This document shows, piece by piece, positions 37,062 through 45,975 of a DNA stretch of 64,000 nt. The translations under genes and the position numbers were made by a program. Under the pieces are notes generated by a model, which was not told where the DNA came from, ran no database searches, and saw nothing but the letters and a program-made list of their open reading frames with translations. The number at the start of each line of letters is the position of its first letter. Positions within the stretch are counted from its first letter, which is position 1. This DNA is from Fibrella forsythiae (lineage in GTDB: Bacteria > Bacteroidota > Bacteroidia > Cytophagales > Spirosomataceae). The stretch lies in contig NZ_JAFMYW010000003.1 in assembly GCF_017353175.1 (NCBI RefSeq), forward strand, positions 248,001-312,000, in the 5' to 3' direction.

Positions 37062-37409
37062 ATGTATACACTCTATGCCATCCCGAATTGCGACACCGTA
37101 AAAAAAGCCCGCACCTGGCTGGCCGATAACGATGTTGCCTACCAGTTTCACGACTATAAAAAGCAGGGTATCGACCGCGCAACGATTGAGCGATGGCTGA
37201 CACAGAAAAGTTGGGAAGAACTGGTTAACCGCGCCGGGGCTACCTGGAAAAAACTGCCCGACAACGAGAAGCCAACCGATGCCGAAGGCGCGATTGCACT
37301 GATGGTGGAAAAAACGTCGGTTATTCGCCGCCCGCTGATTGAATCAAACGGCCGGATCGTTGCGTTAGGTTTTAAGGCCGACGACTACGTCAATACGTTT
37401 AGCGCGTAG
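37062..37409 (+). CDS. Spx/ArsC family (YffB-like) thioredoxin-fold protein
   Basis: A 115-residue protein from ATG 37062; an in-frame ATG at 37020 would place a non-conserved leader before the first strand. The start MYTLYAIPNCDTVKKARTWL has the single-Cys form of the arsenate-reductase-like active site (Cys10). Other blocks: KQGIDRATIERWL, IRRPLIESNGRIVALGF near the end. This is the YffB/ArsC-related group, glutathione-dependent in some species and of uncertain function. It lacks the CxxC of Spx. The truncated haemoglobin gene follows 13 bp later and may be co-transcribed. Confidence 0.85.
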   Translation: MYTLYAIPNCDTVKKARTWLADNDVAYQFHDYKKQGIDRATIERWLTQKSWEELVNRAGATWKKLPDNEKPTDAEGAIALMVEKTSVIRRPLIESNGRIVALGFKADDYVNTFSA

Positions 37410-37422
37410 GTGGCCTTTACTG

Positions 37423-37830
37423 ATGACGGAGAAGACACAAAAGCAATTGCTCGATTCGCCGGAGGCCGTTCGGCTGCTGGTAAATTCGTTCTACGACAAG
37501 GTTCGGGTCGACCCACTGATCGGGCCCATTTTTATGGATGTAGCCGAGGTAGACTGGGCGAGCCACCTGCCTAAAATGTATGCGTTCTGGGAGTCGCTGA
37601 TTCTGGGTAACGGTGCCTACAATGGCCACCCGTTTCGGCCGCACCTGATTATCAATCAGCAGCATACCCTCCGGCGCGAACATTTCGAGCGTTGGCTGAC
37701 GCTTTTCTGGGCAACGCTGACCGAGCATTTCACAGGCGAAACCGCCGAGCAGGTACGTCAACGGTCCCTACAGATCGCCTCGGTCTGGAACCATAAGCTG
37801 GAGTATATCAACAACCCGGTTGGTGAGTAG
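37423..37830 (+). CDS. Group III truncated haemoglobin
   Basis: A 135-residue truncated globin. Family hallmarks: VNSFYDKVRVDPLIGPIF (helices A/B), DWASHLPKMYAFWESLILG, a proximal His within GHPFRPHLIINQ (near 72-76), and HFERWLTLFWATLTEHFTG. Group III globins bind O2 or nitric oxide and are found with respiratory genes in many species. It is the intact paralogue of the broken copy at 19218-19619. It follows the Spx-like gene by 13 bp on the same strand. Confidence 0.92.
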   Translation: MTEKTQKQLLDSPEAVRLLVNSFYDKVRVDPLIGPIFMDVAEVDWASHLPKMYAFWESLILGNGAYNGHPFRPHLIINQQHTLRREHFERWLTLFWATLTEHFTGETAEQVRQRSLQIASVWNHKLEYINNPVGE

Positions 37831-37836
37831 TACAGA

Positions 37837-37853
37837 GCACGACGTGCGAAGCA
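37837..37853 (+). repeat. Copy of the GCACGAC...CGAAGCA module
   Basis: This 17-nt stretch is closely similar to 24614-24632 and 63275-63293. No inverted partner is clear here, so it may be a decayed copy. Confidence 0.4.
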
Positions 37854-38013
37854 GTCTGCCTAACAAAGTAGTGTATAGCAAAGTGGTGCTAACTCCCTGA
37901 TTGATAATTGGGTTACTGGCGAAAATAGTGCCCGAAAGTACCCCGTTTCTGCGACGAAATCCGGCTTATTTACGTTACTATATTAGAACGTAAACAACAG
38001 GAGATTTCACGAC

Positions 38014-38250
38014 ATGGACTTACTTAAACTGCTTGATCCGAGTGTTCATCACACCGCCTCCACGATGCCTATTGGCAAGCGCCCAAAGACAAATGGAGTG
38101 GCAACGGCGGCTATGCTGATTCGCATTGCGAGCGAAATGCTGGAGACCTCACCAACCCTCCGGAAGCGGATGGGCATCACACTCAGCGATCTGGCCGCCG
38201 CTGATAAGGTTCGTAAAGAATTGACCCGCAGAAGCCTGGCTGTTCAGTGA
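38014..38250 (+). CDS. Small hypothetical protein
   Basis: A 78-residue basic soluble protein (MDLLKLLDPSVHHTASTMPIGKR). The C-terminal half is helical and Arg/Lys-rich (LRKRMGITLSDLAAADKVRKEL). I recognise no family. It stands alone: 183 bp after the globin gene and followed by a strong perfect hairpin that also serves katE. The independent terminator supports it being a real gene. Function unknown. Confidence 0.6.
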   Translation: MDLLKLLDPSVHHTASTMPIGKRPKTNGVATAAMLIRIASEMLETSPTLRKRMGITLSDLAAADKVRKELTRRSLAVQ

Positions 38251-38273
38251 ACGTTGGGTACGTTGCTGTAGCT

Positions 38274-38325
38274 CGTCATACATGCAAAAGGCCGTTGGAG
38301 ACAACGGCCTTTTGCATGTATGACG
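38274..38325. terminator. Bidirectional hairpin terminator
   Basis: Perfect 24-bp arms 38274-38297 and 38302-38325 around a GAGA loop. The stem contains AAAAGGCCGTTG/CAACGGCCTTTT, so a T-run follows the GC-rich stem in both directions. It sits between the small gene (plus) and katE (minus), which converge here. Confidence 0.9.
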
Positions 38326-38346
38326 CCGAAGCGCCGCTAATCCTAG

Positions 38347-40488
38347 TTACACCAGTGTTTTCTCGCGGCTCCAGAAACGATGCTGGGCGATGGCCTGAAT
38401 GAATTGTTGAGGTACGTCATCAGGGCCCGTGATGACACCGTCGCTGCTTAGCAGGGCGGCAGCTCCTCCGGTGGCGGCGGCTTTCAACAGGTCAATACCC
38501 TCGCTGGTGGCAGCAACGGCTTTGCAGTGCATAAACGCTTCGTGAATGAACCGGATCGACTCGTCTTCCTGCAACAGCGAGGTCACGCTCTGTTTTCCAC
38601 CCGGTACATAAACCGCATCGAACAGGACCGAGGCTGTACCCTGTAGGCTGGCATCAATGTGTACCAGTTCACCCGCCGATGTTTTGAGCTTGCCCACACG
38701 TGGCGCAACAATGGCAATGACCGCCTCTTCGGCCGACAGCGCCTCTTTCATCGCTTTCAGTTCAGAGGCATCGACACCATCGGCGGCCAGAATAGCCACC
38801 TGACGGGTCTTTATCCCGCTCTTCACGGTGTTGGCCATGCTTAGTGCCGCTGACCTGGTTGTTGCCTTTTTGGCAGGAGCCGACTGGTAGTCTGCCGGGT
38901 TGGCGTCGGCCGGAACGGCCAGATTCAGCTGCATGCCATCGATAGCAGGTACGTCCATCCCCAACCCTTCGGCAACGAGCTTGGCCAGCGTACTGTCAAC
39001 CTGCGCCAGTTGCACCAGCATCCGCATCCGAATTGACTCAACGGCTACTTTACTCAGTTCGAACCGCAGGGCTTTAACCAGGTGCGTTTTTTCGGCGTCC
39101 GATTGGCTATTCCAGAACAGGTTGGCCTGGCTATAATGATCTCCGAAGCTCTTGCTTCGGGCACGCACCTTGCGCGCATCAATCCGCTCGCCGTGGCTCG
39201 AAAAACCACCTTCAGCCGTGGTAGCCTGGGCGGGTGTATTGTCGTTGATCAGATTGGGGCTGTAGCTGGTGCGGCCTTTGTTGATCGTCTGGCGCATGTG
39301 CCCGTCGCGTTGCCCGTTATGCACGGGAGCAACAGGCCGGTTGATGGGTATCTCGTGGAAGTTCGGACCACCCAACCGTTTCAGCTGCGTGTCGGTATAC
39401 GAGAACAACCGGCCCTGCAACAGCGGATCATTGGTGAAGTCGAGGCCGGGAACGAGGTGCCCCAGGTGGAACGCGACTTGTTCGGTTTCGGCAAAGTAAT
39501 TGTCCGGATTGCGGTTGAGCGTCAGCTTGCCGATACGTTTCACCGGTACCAACTCTTCAGGAATAAGCTTGGTTGAATCGAGGAGATCGAAATCGAATTT
39601 GTGCTCGTCTTCTTCCTCCACGATCTGAACACCCAGTTCCCATTCCGGATAGGCACCCGCTTCAATCGAATCCCACAGGTCGCGGCGGTGAAAATCAGGG
39701 TCACGGCCCGATATCAGTTGCGCTTCATCCCACACCACCGAGTGCACACCCAGCAGCGGTTTCCAGTGAAATTTAACGAAACGAGCCTTACCAGCTTCGT
39801 TGATGAACCGGAAGGTGTGCACGCCAAAGCCTTCCATCATGCGGTAGCTGCGCGGGATAGACCGGTCAGACATAACCCACATGATCATGTGCATCGATTC
39901 GGGGGTAATGGAAATAAAATCCCAGAAGGTATCGTGGGCTGAAGCCGCCTGCGGTATTTCGTTATTTGGCTCAGGCTTTACCGCATGGATCAGATCGGGA
40001 AACTTGATGGCATCCTGAATGAAAAATACCGGAATGTTATTGCCCACCAGGTCGAAATTGCCTTCCTCGGTGTAGAATTTAACGGCAAACCCCCGCACGT
40101 CGCGCGCCAGATCGGATGATCCTCGCGAACCGGCTACCGTTGAAAAGCGCAAAAAAACCGGTGTTTTTACCGATGGGTCTTGCAGGAATTTTGCTTTGGT
40201 GAGTTCGGCCTGCGGTTCATATACCTGAAAATAGCCGTGCGCGGCCGCCCCGCGTGCATGAACAATCCGCTCGGGAATCCGCTCATGGTCGAAGTGGGTA
40301 ATCTTTTCACGCAGAATGAAATCTTCCAGCAGCGTGGCGCCCCGGTCGCCTGCTTTGAGCGAGTTCTGATCGTCGTTGATGCGCAAGCCCTGGTTTGTAG
40401 TCAGAAATTGTCCGGTACCGTCTTCGCGGTTCTGGTTCAACTCCTCCAGCTTGTTGTTGGTATTGTCGCGGTTTTGTTGTGTCTCCAT
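38347..40488 (-). CDS. katE: Large-subunit catalase (HPII type) with C-terminal DJ-1/GATase-like domain
   Basis: I chose ATG 40488 (METQQNRDNTNNK), giving 713 residues; an ATG six codons upstream is less likely. The catalase core has the active-site His block RIPERIVHARGAAAHGYF (His near 80), the Asn loop DLVGNNIPVFFIQD and a haem-binding Tyr region later. A C-terminal flavodoxin/DJ-1-like domain (about 560-713) starts VAILAADGVDASELKAMKEAL, as in E. coli HPII. It breaks down H2O2 in the cytoplasm and is usually induced in stationary phase or oxidative stress. A perfect palindrome lies 17 bp upstream. Confidence 0.96.
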   Translation of the reverse strand: METQQNRDNTNNKLEELNQNREDGTGQFLTTNQGLRINDDQNSLKAGDRGATLLEDFILREKITHFDHERIPERIVHARGAAAHGYFQVYEPQAELTKAKFLQDPSVKTPVFLRFSTVAGSRGSSDLARDVRGFAVKFYTEEGNFDLVGNNIPVFFIQDAIKFPDLIHAVKPEPNNEIPQAASAHDTFWDFISITPESMHMIMWVMSDRSIPRSYRMMEGFGVHTFRFINEAGKARFVKFHWKPLLGVHSVVWDEAQLISGRDPDFHRRDLWDSIEAGAYPEWELGVQIVEEEDEHKFDFDLLDSTKLIPEELVPVKRIGKLTLNRNPDNYFAETEQVAFHLGHLVPGLDFTNDPLLQGRLFSYTDTQLKRLGGPNFHEIPINRPVAPVHNGQRDGHMRQTINKGRTSYSPNLINDNTPAQATTAEGGFSSHGERIDARKVRARSKSFGDHYSQANLFWNSQSDAEKTHLVKALRFELSKVAVESIRMRMLVQLAQVDSTLAKLVAEGLGMDVPAIDGMQLNLAVPADANPADYQSAPAKKATTRSAALSMANTVKSGIKTRQVAILAADGVDASELKAMKEALSAEEAVIAIVAPRVGKLKTSAGELVHIDASLQGTASVLFDAVYVPGGKQSVTSLLQEDESIRFIHEAFMHCKAVAATSEGIDLLKAAATGGAAALLSSDGVITGPDDVPQQFIQAIAQHRFWSREKTLV

Positions 40489-40495
40489 GAAAAAT

Positions 40496-40518
40496 AATTC
40501 TATCAATTCTATAGAATT
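40496..40518. promoter_or_regulatory. Palindrome upstream of katE
   Basis: AATTCTATAGAATT at 40505-40518 is a perfect 14-bp palindrome, preceded by a direct copy of AATTCTAT at 40496-40503. It lies 8-30 bp upstream of the katE ATG, so it could be an operator for a peroxide-responsive or general stress regulator. No known box is matched exactly. Confidence 0.45.
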
Positions 40519-40605
40519 AAAATGAAGACCTTTCGGGTGATTATTGTTCTGGTCTAGAGATTAAAAACAGAGTATGATGAGCGTGTGGTACCAGGGCGGT
40601 ACCTG

Positions 40606-42990
40606 TCAAATTCTTCGCCACCGCATCCCTACCGTAGCGATCAGTACCATTGTGGCAGAACTCAGCGGCATTAAGATAGCGGCCACAATAGGCGACAGAT
40701 GACCGGCAGCAGCAAACGACAGCCCAACGAAATTATAGAGCAGCGACACGCCGAAACTGAATTGAATCAGCCGCATAGCAAACCGGCTATAGTGCATAAA
40801 CCGGGGAAGTTGCCCCAGCGAACGGGCTTCCAGGATGGCGTCGCTGGCCGGGGTAAACTGAAGCGTATCGTCGGTTACGGCAATGCCTGCGTCGGCCTGC
40901 TTCAGCGCCCCGGCATCGTTCAGCCCATCGCCGATCATCAGCACCCGGTGATGGCTCGTCTGTAGTTCGTTAATGAATCTGAGCTTGTCTTCGGGGCTGC
41001 AACTGAAGCGCATAGCGTCATCATCAAACCAGGTGCGCATCTCAGCCCGCATGGCATCGGTGTCGCCCGACAGAAGGTAGAGGCGTTTCCCGCTACCAAC
41101 AAAGGCGGTCAGCATGTCGACCAGCCCGTCGCGGAGTTGAGCCGCAAACTGAAAATGGCCCCGGTACACGCCGTCGATGTTCACATGAATAGCCGAACCA
41201 GTGGTTTGCTCTGATCCGCCCACAAAGGCCGCACTGCCAACTTTAACGATCAGATCATCAATTAGCCCGATAATTCCCTGGCCGGGTAATTCCGTGAAAT
41301 TTTCGACGCTCATGGGCGGGCACTCGGCCAGGTGCTGCCTCAAACGCAGGCTCAGCGGGTGCGCCGACTGGCTAACCAGCGCCTTAACCATTGTGTGCTC
41401 AACGCTGGTCAGCGGGCGGGCGAACGATTCGGTAACGGCGCCTGAAGTGGGTGTCGTTAACGTACCTGTCTTGTCGAAAACGATGGTGTCGCAATGGGCC
41501 AGTTGCTCCATAACGTCGGCGTTTTTAAGGTAGAAACCCCGCTTGCTCAACAGCCGCAGCCCATGCCCCAGCGCTACCGGATATGACAGCGACAATACAC
41601 ACGGGCAGGCCACGATCAGGATCGCCGTAAACGCATTGACTGCCGTGGTGGGTTGCCCCGTAACATACCAGTACCCGCCAACCAGCGTAGCCAGGGTCAG
41701 CACGGTGATGGTGAAATACGTACCCACGGCATCCGCAAAGGTCTTCGTGCGGTTAGTTTGATCTTTCCTGAATGCGTCGTTATTCCAGAGCTGGGTCAGG
41801 TAGCTGTGCGACACATCGCGAACCAGTTCTAGGTCGATCACACCGCCCATCTGCCGCCCGCCGGCGTAGAGCAGCGTACCTGGCTCACGCTGTTCCGGCT
41901 CCGATTCGCCCGTAACGAACGAATAGTCGATCAGGCCTTCGCCCCGGTATAACAACCCGTCGGCTGGGATCAGATCGCCATGCCGCACCCGAATCCGGTC
42001 GCCTTTGCGTAGGTCGGCAACGGGCGTCGATTGCTCGTTATCGTTGATGAGTTGCTGAACCGCCAGGGGGAAATACGATTTGTAATCGCGCTCGAAGGAG
42101 AGGAAGTCGTAGGTACGTTGCTGGAACCATTTTCCGCATAACAGAAAGAAAATCAGTCCGCTAACGGAGTCGTAATAACCCGCGCCGCCCAACGCCAGGA
42201 CTTCATACGTGCCGCGCGAGTAGGCAACCAGGATACCCAGCAGAATCGGGAAGTCGATGTTGATAAGGCCCCTCCGCAGGCTTTTCCAGACCGATTCAAA
42301 GTAGCCGGAGCCTGAATAGAACACAACGGGTGTGGCGAGCAACAGGTTGAGAATGCCGAAGAGATACTTGAATGACGGATCGTCGAGGCCGAGGTATTCT
42401 GGGAAGCTGAACAGCATGATGTTGCCCGCGCAAAAACCGGCTACGGCCAGCTTATACAGCAGCGGTCGGTAGGTGGGGTTCTGCCCCTGTTTCACCACGT
42501 CGTTGAGGCTAATGAGCGGTTCGTACCCCAGCGACGTAAGCAGTTCGGCAACCTGCCGCAGCGACCGTTGTGCGGGGTTGAAGACCAGATGCACCTGCTT
42601 TTTCAGGAAGTCGACGCGCGTTTGCTGCACACTTGGGTCCAGGCGGTAGAGGTGTTCGAGCAGCCACAGGCACGACGAGCAGTGAATGGCAGGTACGTAG
42701 AACGTGACGTGGGCTACGCTGCCGTTCTGAAAGTCGATGAGTTGGGCAGCAATGTCGGGGTGATCCAGAAAAGCCAGCCGGTCGATGTTCGGGGTCTTGC
42801 CCAGCGATGTACCGGGTGTGGTGTTGAGGTCGTAGTACTGGCAAAGCTGGTGATCACTCAGCACCTGGTACACCGTTTTGCAACCTGTACAGCAAAAGGG
42901 TTTATCGTCGAAGACGATGGGGTCGGTATCGGTGGGGCAGTTGCTGCCGCAGTGGTAACAGGCCGTTCTGGTAGCCGTAGCCGTAGTCAT
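40606..42990 (-). CDS. ccoI: CcoI/FixI-type copper-translocating P-type ATPase
   Basis: I chose ATG 42990 (MTTATATRTACYHCG), giving 794 residues; upstream ATGs at 43032 and 43080 lack conservation features. The N-terminus has the CcoI-specific pair CYHCGSNC and FCCTGCKTVY, an HMA-like domain (IHCSSCLWLLEHL), then the P-type core: CPC in ACPCVLSLSYPVALG, phosphorylation site DKTGTLTTP, and GDGLNDAGALK. CcoI supplies copper to cbb3 oxidase. It is separate from the cco operon but shares the FNR-like dyad (43039-43052), and it diverges from hemN. Confidence 0.95.
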   Translation of the reverse strand: MTTATATRTACYHCGSNCPTDTDPIVFDDKPFCCTGCKTVYQVLSDHQLCQYYDLNTTPGTSLGKTPNIDRLAFLDHPDIAAQLIDFQNGSVAHVTFYVPAIHCSSCLWLLEHLYRLDPSVQQTRVDFLKKQVHLVFNPAQRSLRQVAELLTSLGYEPLISLNDVVKQGQNPTYRPLLYKLAVAGFCAGNIMLFSFPEYLGLDDPSFKYLFGILNLLLATPVVFYSGSGYFESVWKSLRRGLINIDFPILLGILVAYSRGTYEVLALGGAGYYDSVSGLIFFLLCGKWFQQRTYDFLSFERDYKSYFPLAVQQLINDNEQSTPVADLRKGDRIRVRHGDLIPADGLLYRGEGLIDYSFVTGESEPEQREPGTLLYAGGRQMGGVIDLELVRDVSHSYLTQLWNNDAFRKDQTNRTKTFADAVGTYFTITVLTLATLVGGYWYVTGQPTTAVNAFTAILIVACPCVLSLSYPVALGHGLRLLSKRGFYLKNADVMEQLAHCDTIVFDKTGTLTTPTSGAVTESFARPLTSVEHTMVKALVSQSAHPLSLRLRQHLAECPPMSVENFTELPGQGIIGLIDDLIVKVGSAAFVGGSEQTTGSAIHVNIDGVYRGHFQFAAQLRDGLVDMLTAFVGSGKRLYLLSGDTDAMRAEMRTWFDDDAMRFSCSPEDKLRFINELQTSHHRVLMIGDGLNDAGALKQADAGIAVTDDTLQFTPASDAILEARSLGQLPRFMHYSRFAMRLIQFSFGVSLLYNFVGLSFAAAGHLSPIVAAILMPLSSATMVLIATVGMRWRRI

Positions 42991-43008
42991 AATCGCCGGG
43001 GATTTCCT

Positions 43009-43016
43009 CAAAATTC
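43009..43016 (-). promoter_or_regulatory. -7-like element for ccoI
   Basis: GAATTTTG on the minus strand matches TAnnTTTG at all but one fixed base. Its first base is 29.5 bp from the centre of the dyad at 43039-43052, the spacing of an activator bound near -41. Confidence 0.45.
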
Positions 43017-43038
43017 GCCCGTGGTGCTCCGCCATCGA

Positions 43039-43052
43039 CTGATATAAATCAG
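43039..43052. promoter_or_regulatory. FNR-like dyad CTGAT-ATAA-ATCAG
   Basis: A perfect dyad with the same arms and spacer as 16562-16575 and 50883-50896. It sits between ccoI and hemN, both used for low-oxygen respiration and haem synthesis. Spacing to the -7-like elements is 29.5 bp (ccoI) and 51.5 bp (hemN), about two helical turns apart. Confidence 0.7.
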
Positions 43053-43096
43053 GCCATTGGCTGATTTTGGAACGGCTCATACCCCGCCTATTTCGT

Positions 43097-43104
43097 CAAT
43101 TTTG
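43097..43104 (+). promoter_or_regulatory. -7-like element for hemN
   Basis: CAATTTTG matches TAnnTTTG except at the first base. A start about 43110 would put the whole heptamer hairpin (43110-43225) into the hemN leader RNA. The FNR-like dyad would then be near -62. Confidence 0.35.
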
Positions 43105-43109
43105 GGGTG

Positions 43110-43225
43110 TTGGATTTCGGATTGGGTATGTCGGATGTCGGATTTTGGATTTGTTTCGCTTGATCCCGATCCGAACCTAAGCAGAACAAATCCGACATCC
43201 GACATCCCCAATCTAAAATCCCAAA
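43110..43225. repeat. Heptamer-word inverted repeat in the hemN leader
   Basis: Left arm about 43110-43157 and right arm about 43184-43225 are inverted copies made of 7-nt words such as ATGTCGG and ATCCGAC. The left arm has one extra 7-nt unit (ATTTTGG). The right arm runs up to the hemN start codon at 43225. Confidence 0.75.
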
Positions 43226-44589
43226 TGTCTTCTTTGATCGCGAAATACAACGTACCTGGCCCGCGGTATACCAGTTATCCCACCGTACCGTTCTGGAATA
43301 CCGCTGACTTTAATCGATACGACTGGCAACAACGACTTACCAGCGCGTTTGCCACCAGCAACTATACCGCGGGTATCAGTCTATACATTCATCTGCCGTA
43401 CTGCGAAAGCCTGTGTACGTTTTGTGGCTGTAACAAACGGATCACCAGAAACCACGGCGTAGAAGAACCCTACGTCGGCGCCCTGCTCGACGAGTGGGCT
43501 ATGTATTGCGAGTGGTTACCAGAGCGCCCCCGACTAGCTGAATTACACCTTGGCGGTGGAACCCCCAGTTTCTTTTCTACCCATCAGCTTCGTCGGTTAC
43601 TAATGGGTATTTTCCGCTATGCTGATGTGGTTGACGAACCTGACTTTGGTTGGGAAGGACACCCCAACAATACGAGCTACGACCACCTGAAAACGTTGTA
43701 TGAGTTTGGATTCCGGCGGGTTAGCTTTGGCGTGCAGGATTACGACCTGGTAGTACAACAGGCCATTCACCGGCATCAGCCGTTTGCCAATGTGCGGCGC
43801 GTAACCGAACAGGCGCGCGAGATCGGCTATACCTCTATCAGCCACGATCTGGTATTTGGCCTGCCTTTTCAGCAGGTAAGCTCCATTCAGGATACGGTCA
43901 AGCAAACGCTGAGCCTGCGACCCGACCGAATTTCGTTCTATTCCTACGCCCACGTGCCCTGGATCAAAGGCAACGGCCAGCGTGGTTTTCGGGATGAAGA
44001 CCTGCCCAACGGCGATCAGAAACGTGATTTATATGAAACGGGACGTGCTTTGTTTGAAGCGGGAGGGTATACCGAGATTGGTATGGATCACTTTGCCCTG
44101 CCCCACGATTCGCTACGCAAAGCCATGAAAGCAGGTACGTTGCACCGCAATTTCATGGGATACACCACCACCCGTACCGACGTAATAATTGGCCTCGGCG
44201 CCTCCTCGATCAGTGATGTAGGAACGGCGTTTATGCAGAATGAAAAAAGCATCGACACGTACCTGACCGAGATTGAGGCAAACCAGCTACCCATTCTGCG
44301 CGGCCATTTGCTGACGGATGACGACGTAAAAATCAGGCAACTGATTCTCGATATCATGTGTCGATTCCAGACCAGTTGGTCTATTACTGACTGGACAGGG
44401 GAGGAGTGGGCGCTGTTGACCAGCCAACTCGACGACCTTCGCGACGACGGATTGCTCGATTATGATACAACCGGCCTTCGGGTACGTTCAGAGGGGCGGC
44501 CTTTCCTGCGAAACATCTGTATGGTGTTCGACCGGTACCTGACCAGCAGTCCGGTACTGGCTACACCCGTCTTTTCGCAGACCGTATAG
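43225..44589 (+). CDS. hemN: Oxygen-independent coproporphyrinogen III dehydrogenase
   Basis: I chose ATG 43225 (MSSLIAKYNVPGPRYTSYPT), the usual HemN start, giving 454 residues; the frame upstream to 43057 only translates the repeat. The radical-SAM cluster CESLCTFCGCNK has C60xxxC64xxC67 plus the extra Cys of HemN. LHLGGGTPSFFS and the C-terminal HemN domain (LLTDDDVKIRQLILDIMC) are present. It converts coproporphyrinogen III to protoporphyrinogen IX without O2, and so supplies haem when oxygen is low. Four exporter genes and hemJ follow closely on the same strand. Confidence 0.96.
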   Translation: MSSLIAKYNVPGPRYTSYPTVPFWNTADFNRYDWQQRLTSAFATSNYTAGISLYIHLPYCESLCTFCGCNKRITRNHGVEEPYVGALLDEWAMYCEWLPERPRLAELHLGGGTPSFFSTHQLRRLLMGIFRYADVVDEPDFGWEGHPNNTSYDHLKTLYEFGFRRVSFGVQDYDLVVQQAIHRHQPFANVRRVTEQAREIGYTSISHDLVFGLPFQQVSSIQDTVKQTLSLRPDRISFYSYAHVPWIKGNGQRGFRDEDLPNGDQKRDLYETGRALFEAGGYTEIGMDHFALPHDSLRKAMKAGTLHRNFMGYTTTRTDVIIGLGASSISDVGTAFMQNEKSIDTYLTEIEANQLPILRGHLLTDDDVKIRQLILDIMCRFQTSWSITDWTGEEWALLTSQLDDLRDDGLLDYDTTGLRVRSEGRPFLRNICMVFDRYLTSSPVLATPVFSQTV

Positions 44590-44646
44590 TGTTGATTTTC
44601 ACGCTCAATACAGAATTTGCTTACTTTATATCGAAATTCAATTAGC

Positions 44647-45975
44647 ATGAAAATCCTGAGTACTTTTCTGCTGCTGCTGACTGGACTGAACGCCCTGGCG
44701 CAAACGGTTCTACCCAACGTACAGGAGGCACTGGAACTGGCCCGACTTACTAACCCTGACCTGGTCAGTGCCCGGCAGAATAAGCTGATACAGGAGCAAC
44801 AGCGGGTTGTGAGTCGGGCCGCACTACGTCCACAGGCGCGTATCTACAGCAACCTCGATTATAACTATTCGCTGCCCGTTCAACTAATTCCGCTGAGCTT
44901 GTTCGGAGGCACAACCAATGAGTTCCGGTCGGTTCAGTTTGGCCTGCCTTTTGTGCTGCTGGCAACCGGCGAAGTCACGGCCCCAATCCTAAACAGACCC
45001 GCCCGTGCCGACCAGCAACTGGTTGAGCAGAACCTGCGTATTCTGGATGATCAGGCACTGTCGTTGCAGGATGAGGTGTCGACCCGGCTCGCCCGCCTAT
45101 ACCACGCCACGCTACTCACCCGCGCCGCCATCACCCTCACCCGCCGCAACCTGCAGGCTTCTGATACGCTGGAACAGATTGCCCGCCAACGGTTGACCAA
45201 AGGCTTGATTGAACCCCTTGAATATAACCGTATCCGGCAGGTGATGCTCACTACGGCCGATGTGCTGTTGCAGAATGAACTGGGATATACCCAGAATCTG
45301 AACCAGTTGAAGCTGCTACTGGGATTAGCTCCAACCGACAGTCTGCAATTGACCGAAAACCTTTTGGCCGATTCGTTGGCATCATCCAGCCCAATTCCAG
45401 GTACGTTCCCTACGATTGAACGGCCGCAGGTCACCCTGCGTCAGGCGCAGACTGAGCTGGCGCGCCTGCAGGTTGAGCGCGAACGGAGCACGTTCTGGCC
45501 CACGCTGTCGGCCTACGGGCGTTATTCGCAGCAGGCGCAACGGCAGCAGTTTAACTTCCTGAACACGTCGCAGCGATGGTTCGAGATTGGCGTAGTGGGC
45601 CTGCAACTCAATGTGCCCCTGTATACTGGTGGCGTCCGGCAAAGTAATCTGGCCCGCTCCCGGCTTCAGCTACGCCTGGCAGAGCAGCAACTGGCCTATG
45701 AAGAGAACCGCCAGCACGCCGATACGGAAGACATTCGGAATGCCTACAATCAGGCGCTGCGGTCGCTGGCGATCAACCGGCAGAATTATGCGCTGGGCCA
45801 GCAAAATAGGCAGATAGCGCTGGTCAAATACCGCTCCGGTCTGTTTGCCTATGACCAGTATCTGAACGTGTTCAATGACGTACTGACAGCACAAAATCGG
45901 TACCTCAGCACGCTGTCGACCGTGTTTATTAACCAAACGCTCTGGCACATTCGGAGCGGGCACCCTGTACGATGA
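44647..45975 (+). CDS. TolC-family outer-membrane efflux protein
   Basis: A 442-residue protein from ATG 44647, with a signal peptide (MKILSTFLLLLTGLNALAQ). Two outer-membrane-efflux repeats of long helices are visible, at about 30-220 (VQEALELARLTNPDLVSARQNKL) and 245-430 (VTLRQAQTELARLQVERERS, then YNQALRSLAINRQNYALGQQN). It forms the outer-membrane channel for the adaptor, permease and ATPase encoded next. It begins 57 bp after hemN and its stop overlaps the adaptor start by 4 bp (ATGA). Confidence 0.92.
   Translation: MKILSTFLLLLTGLNALAQTVLPNVQEALELARLTNPDLVSARQNKLIQEQQRVVSRAALRPQARIYSNLDYNYSLPVQLIPLSLFGGTTNEFRSVQFGLPFVLLATGEVTAPILNRPARADQQLVEQNLRILDDQALSLQDEVSTRLARLYHATLLTRAAITLTRRNLQASDTLEQIARQRLTKGLIEPLEYNRIRQVMLTTADVLLQNELGYTQNLNQLKLLLGLAPTDSLQLTENLLADSLASSSPIPGTFPTIERPQVTLRQAQTELARLQVERERSTFWPTLSAYGRYSQQAQRQQFNFLNTSQRWFEIGVVGLQLNVPLYTGGVRQSNLARSRLQLRLAEQQLAYEENRQHADTEDIRNAYNQALRSLAINRQNYALGQQNRQIALVKYRSGLFAYDQYLNVFNDVLTAQNRYLSTLSTVFINQTLWHIRSGHPVR

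Noticed and set aside
43041-43063. A second dyad ATCAG-N8-CTGAT beside the FNR-like site
   Set aside because: The half-sites are in the opposite order with an 8-bp spacer, unlike the other copies. It probably arises from overlap with the true dyad.
43057-43224. N-terminal extension of HemN
   Set aside because: It translates the heptamer hairpin. ATG 43225 matches the usual HemN start.
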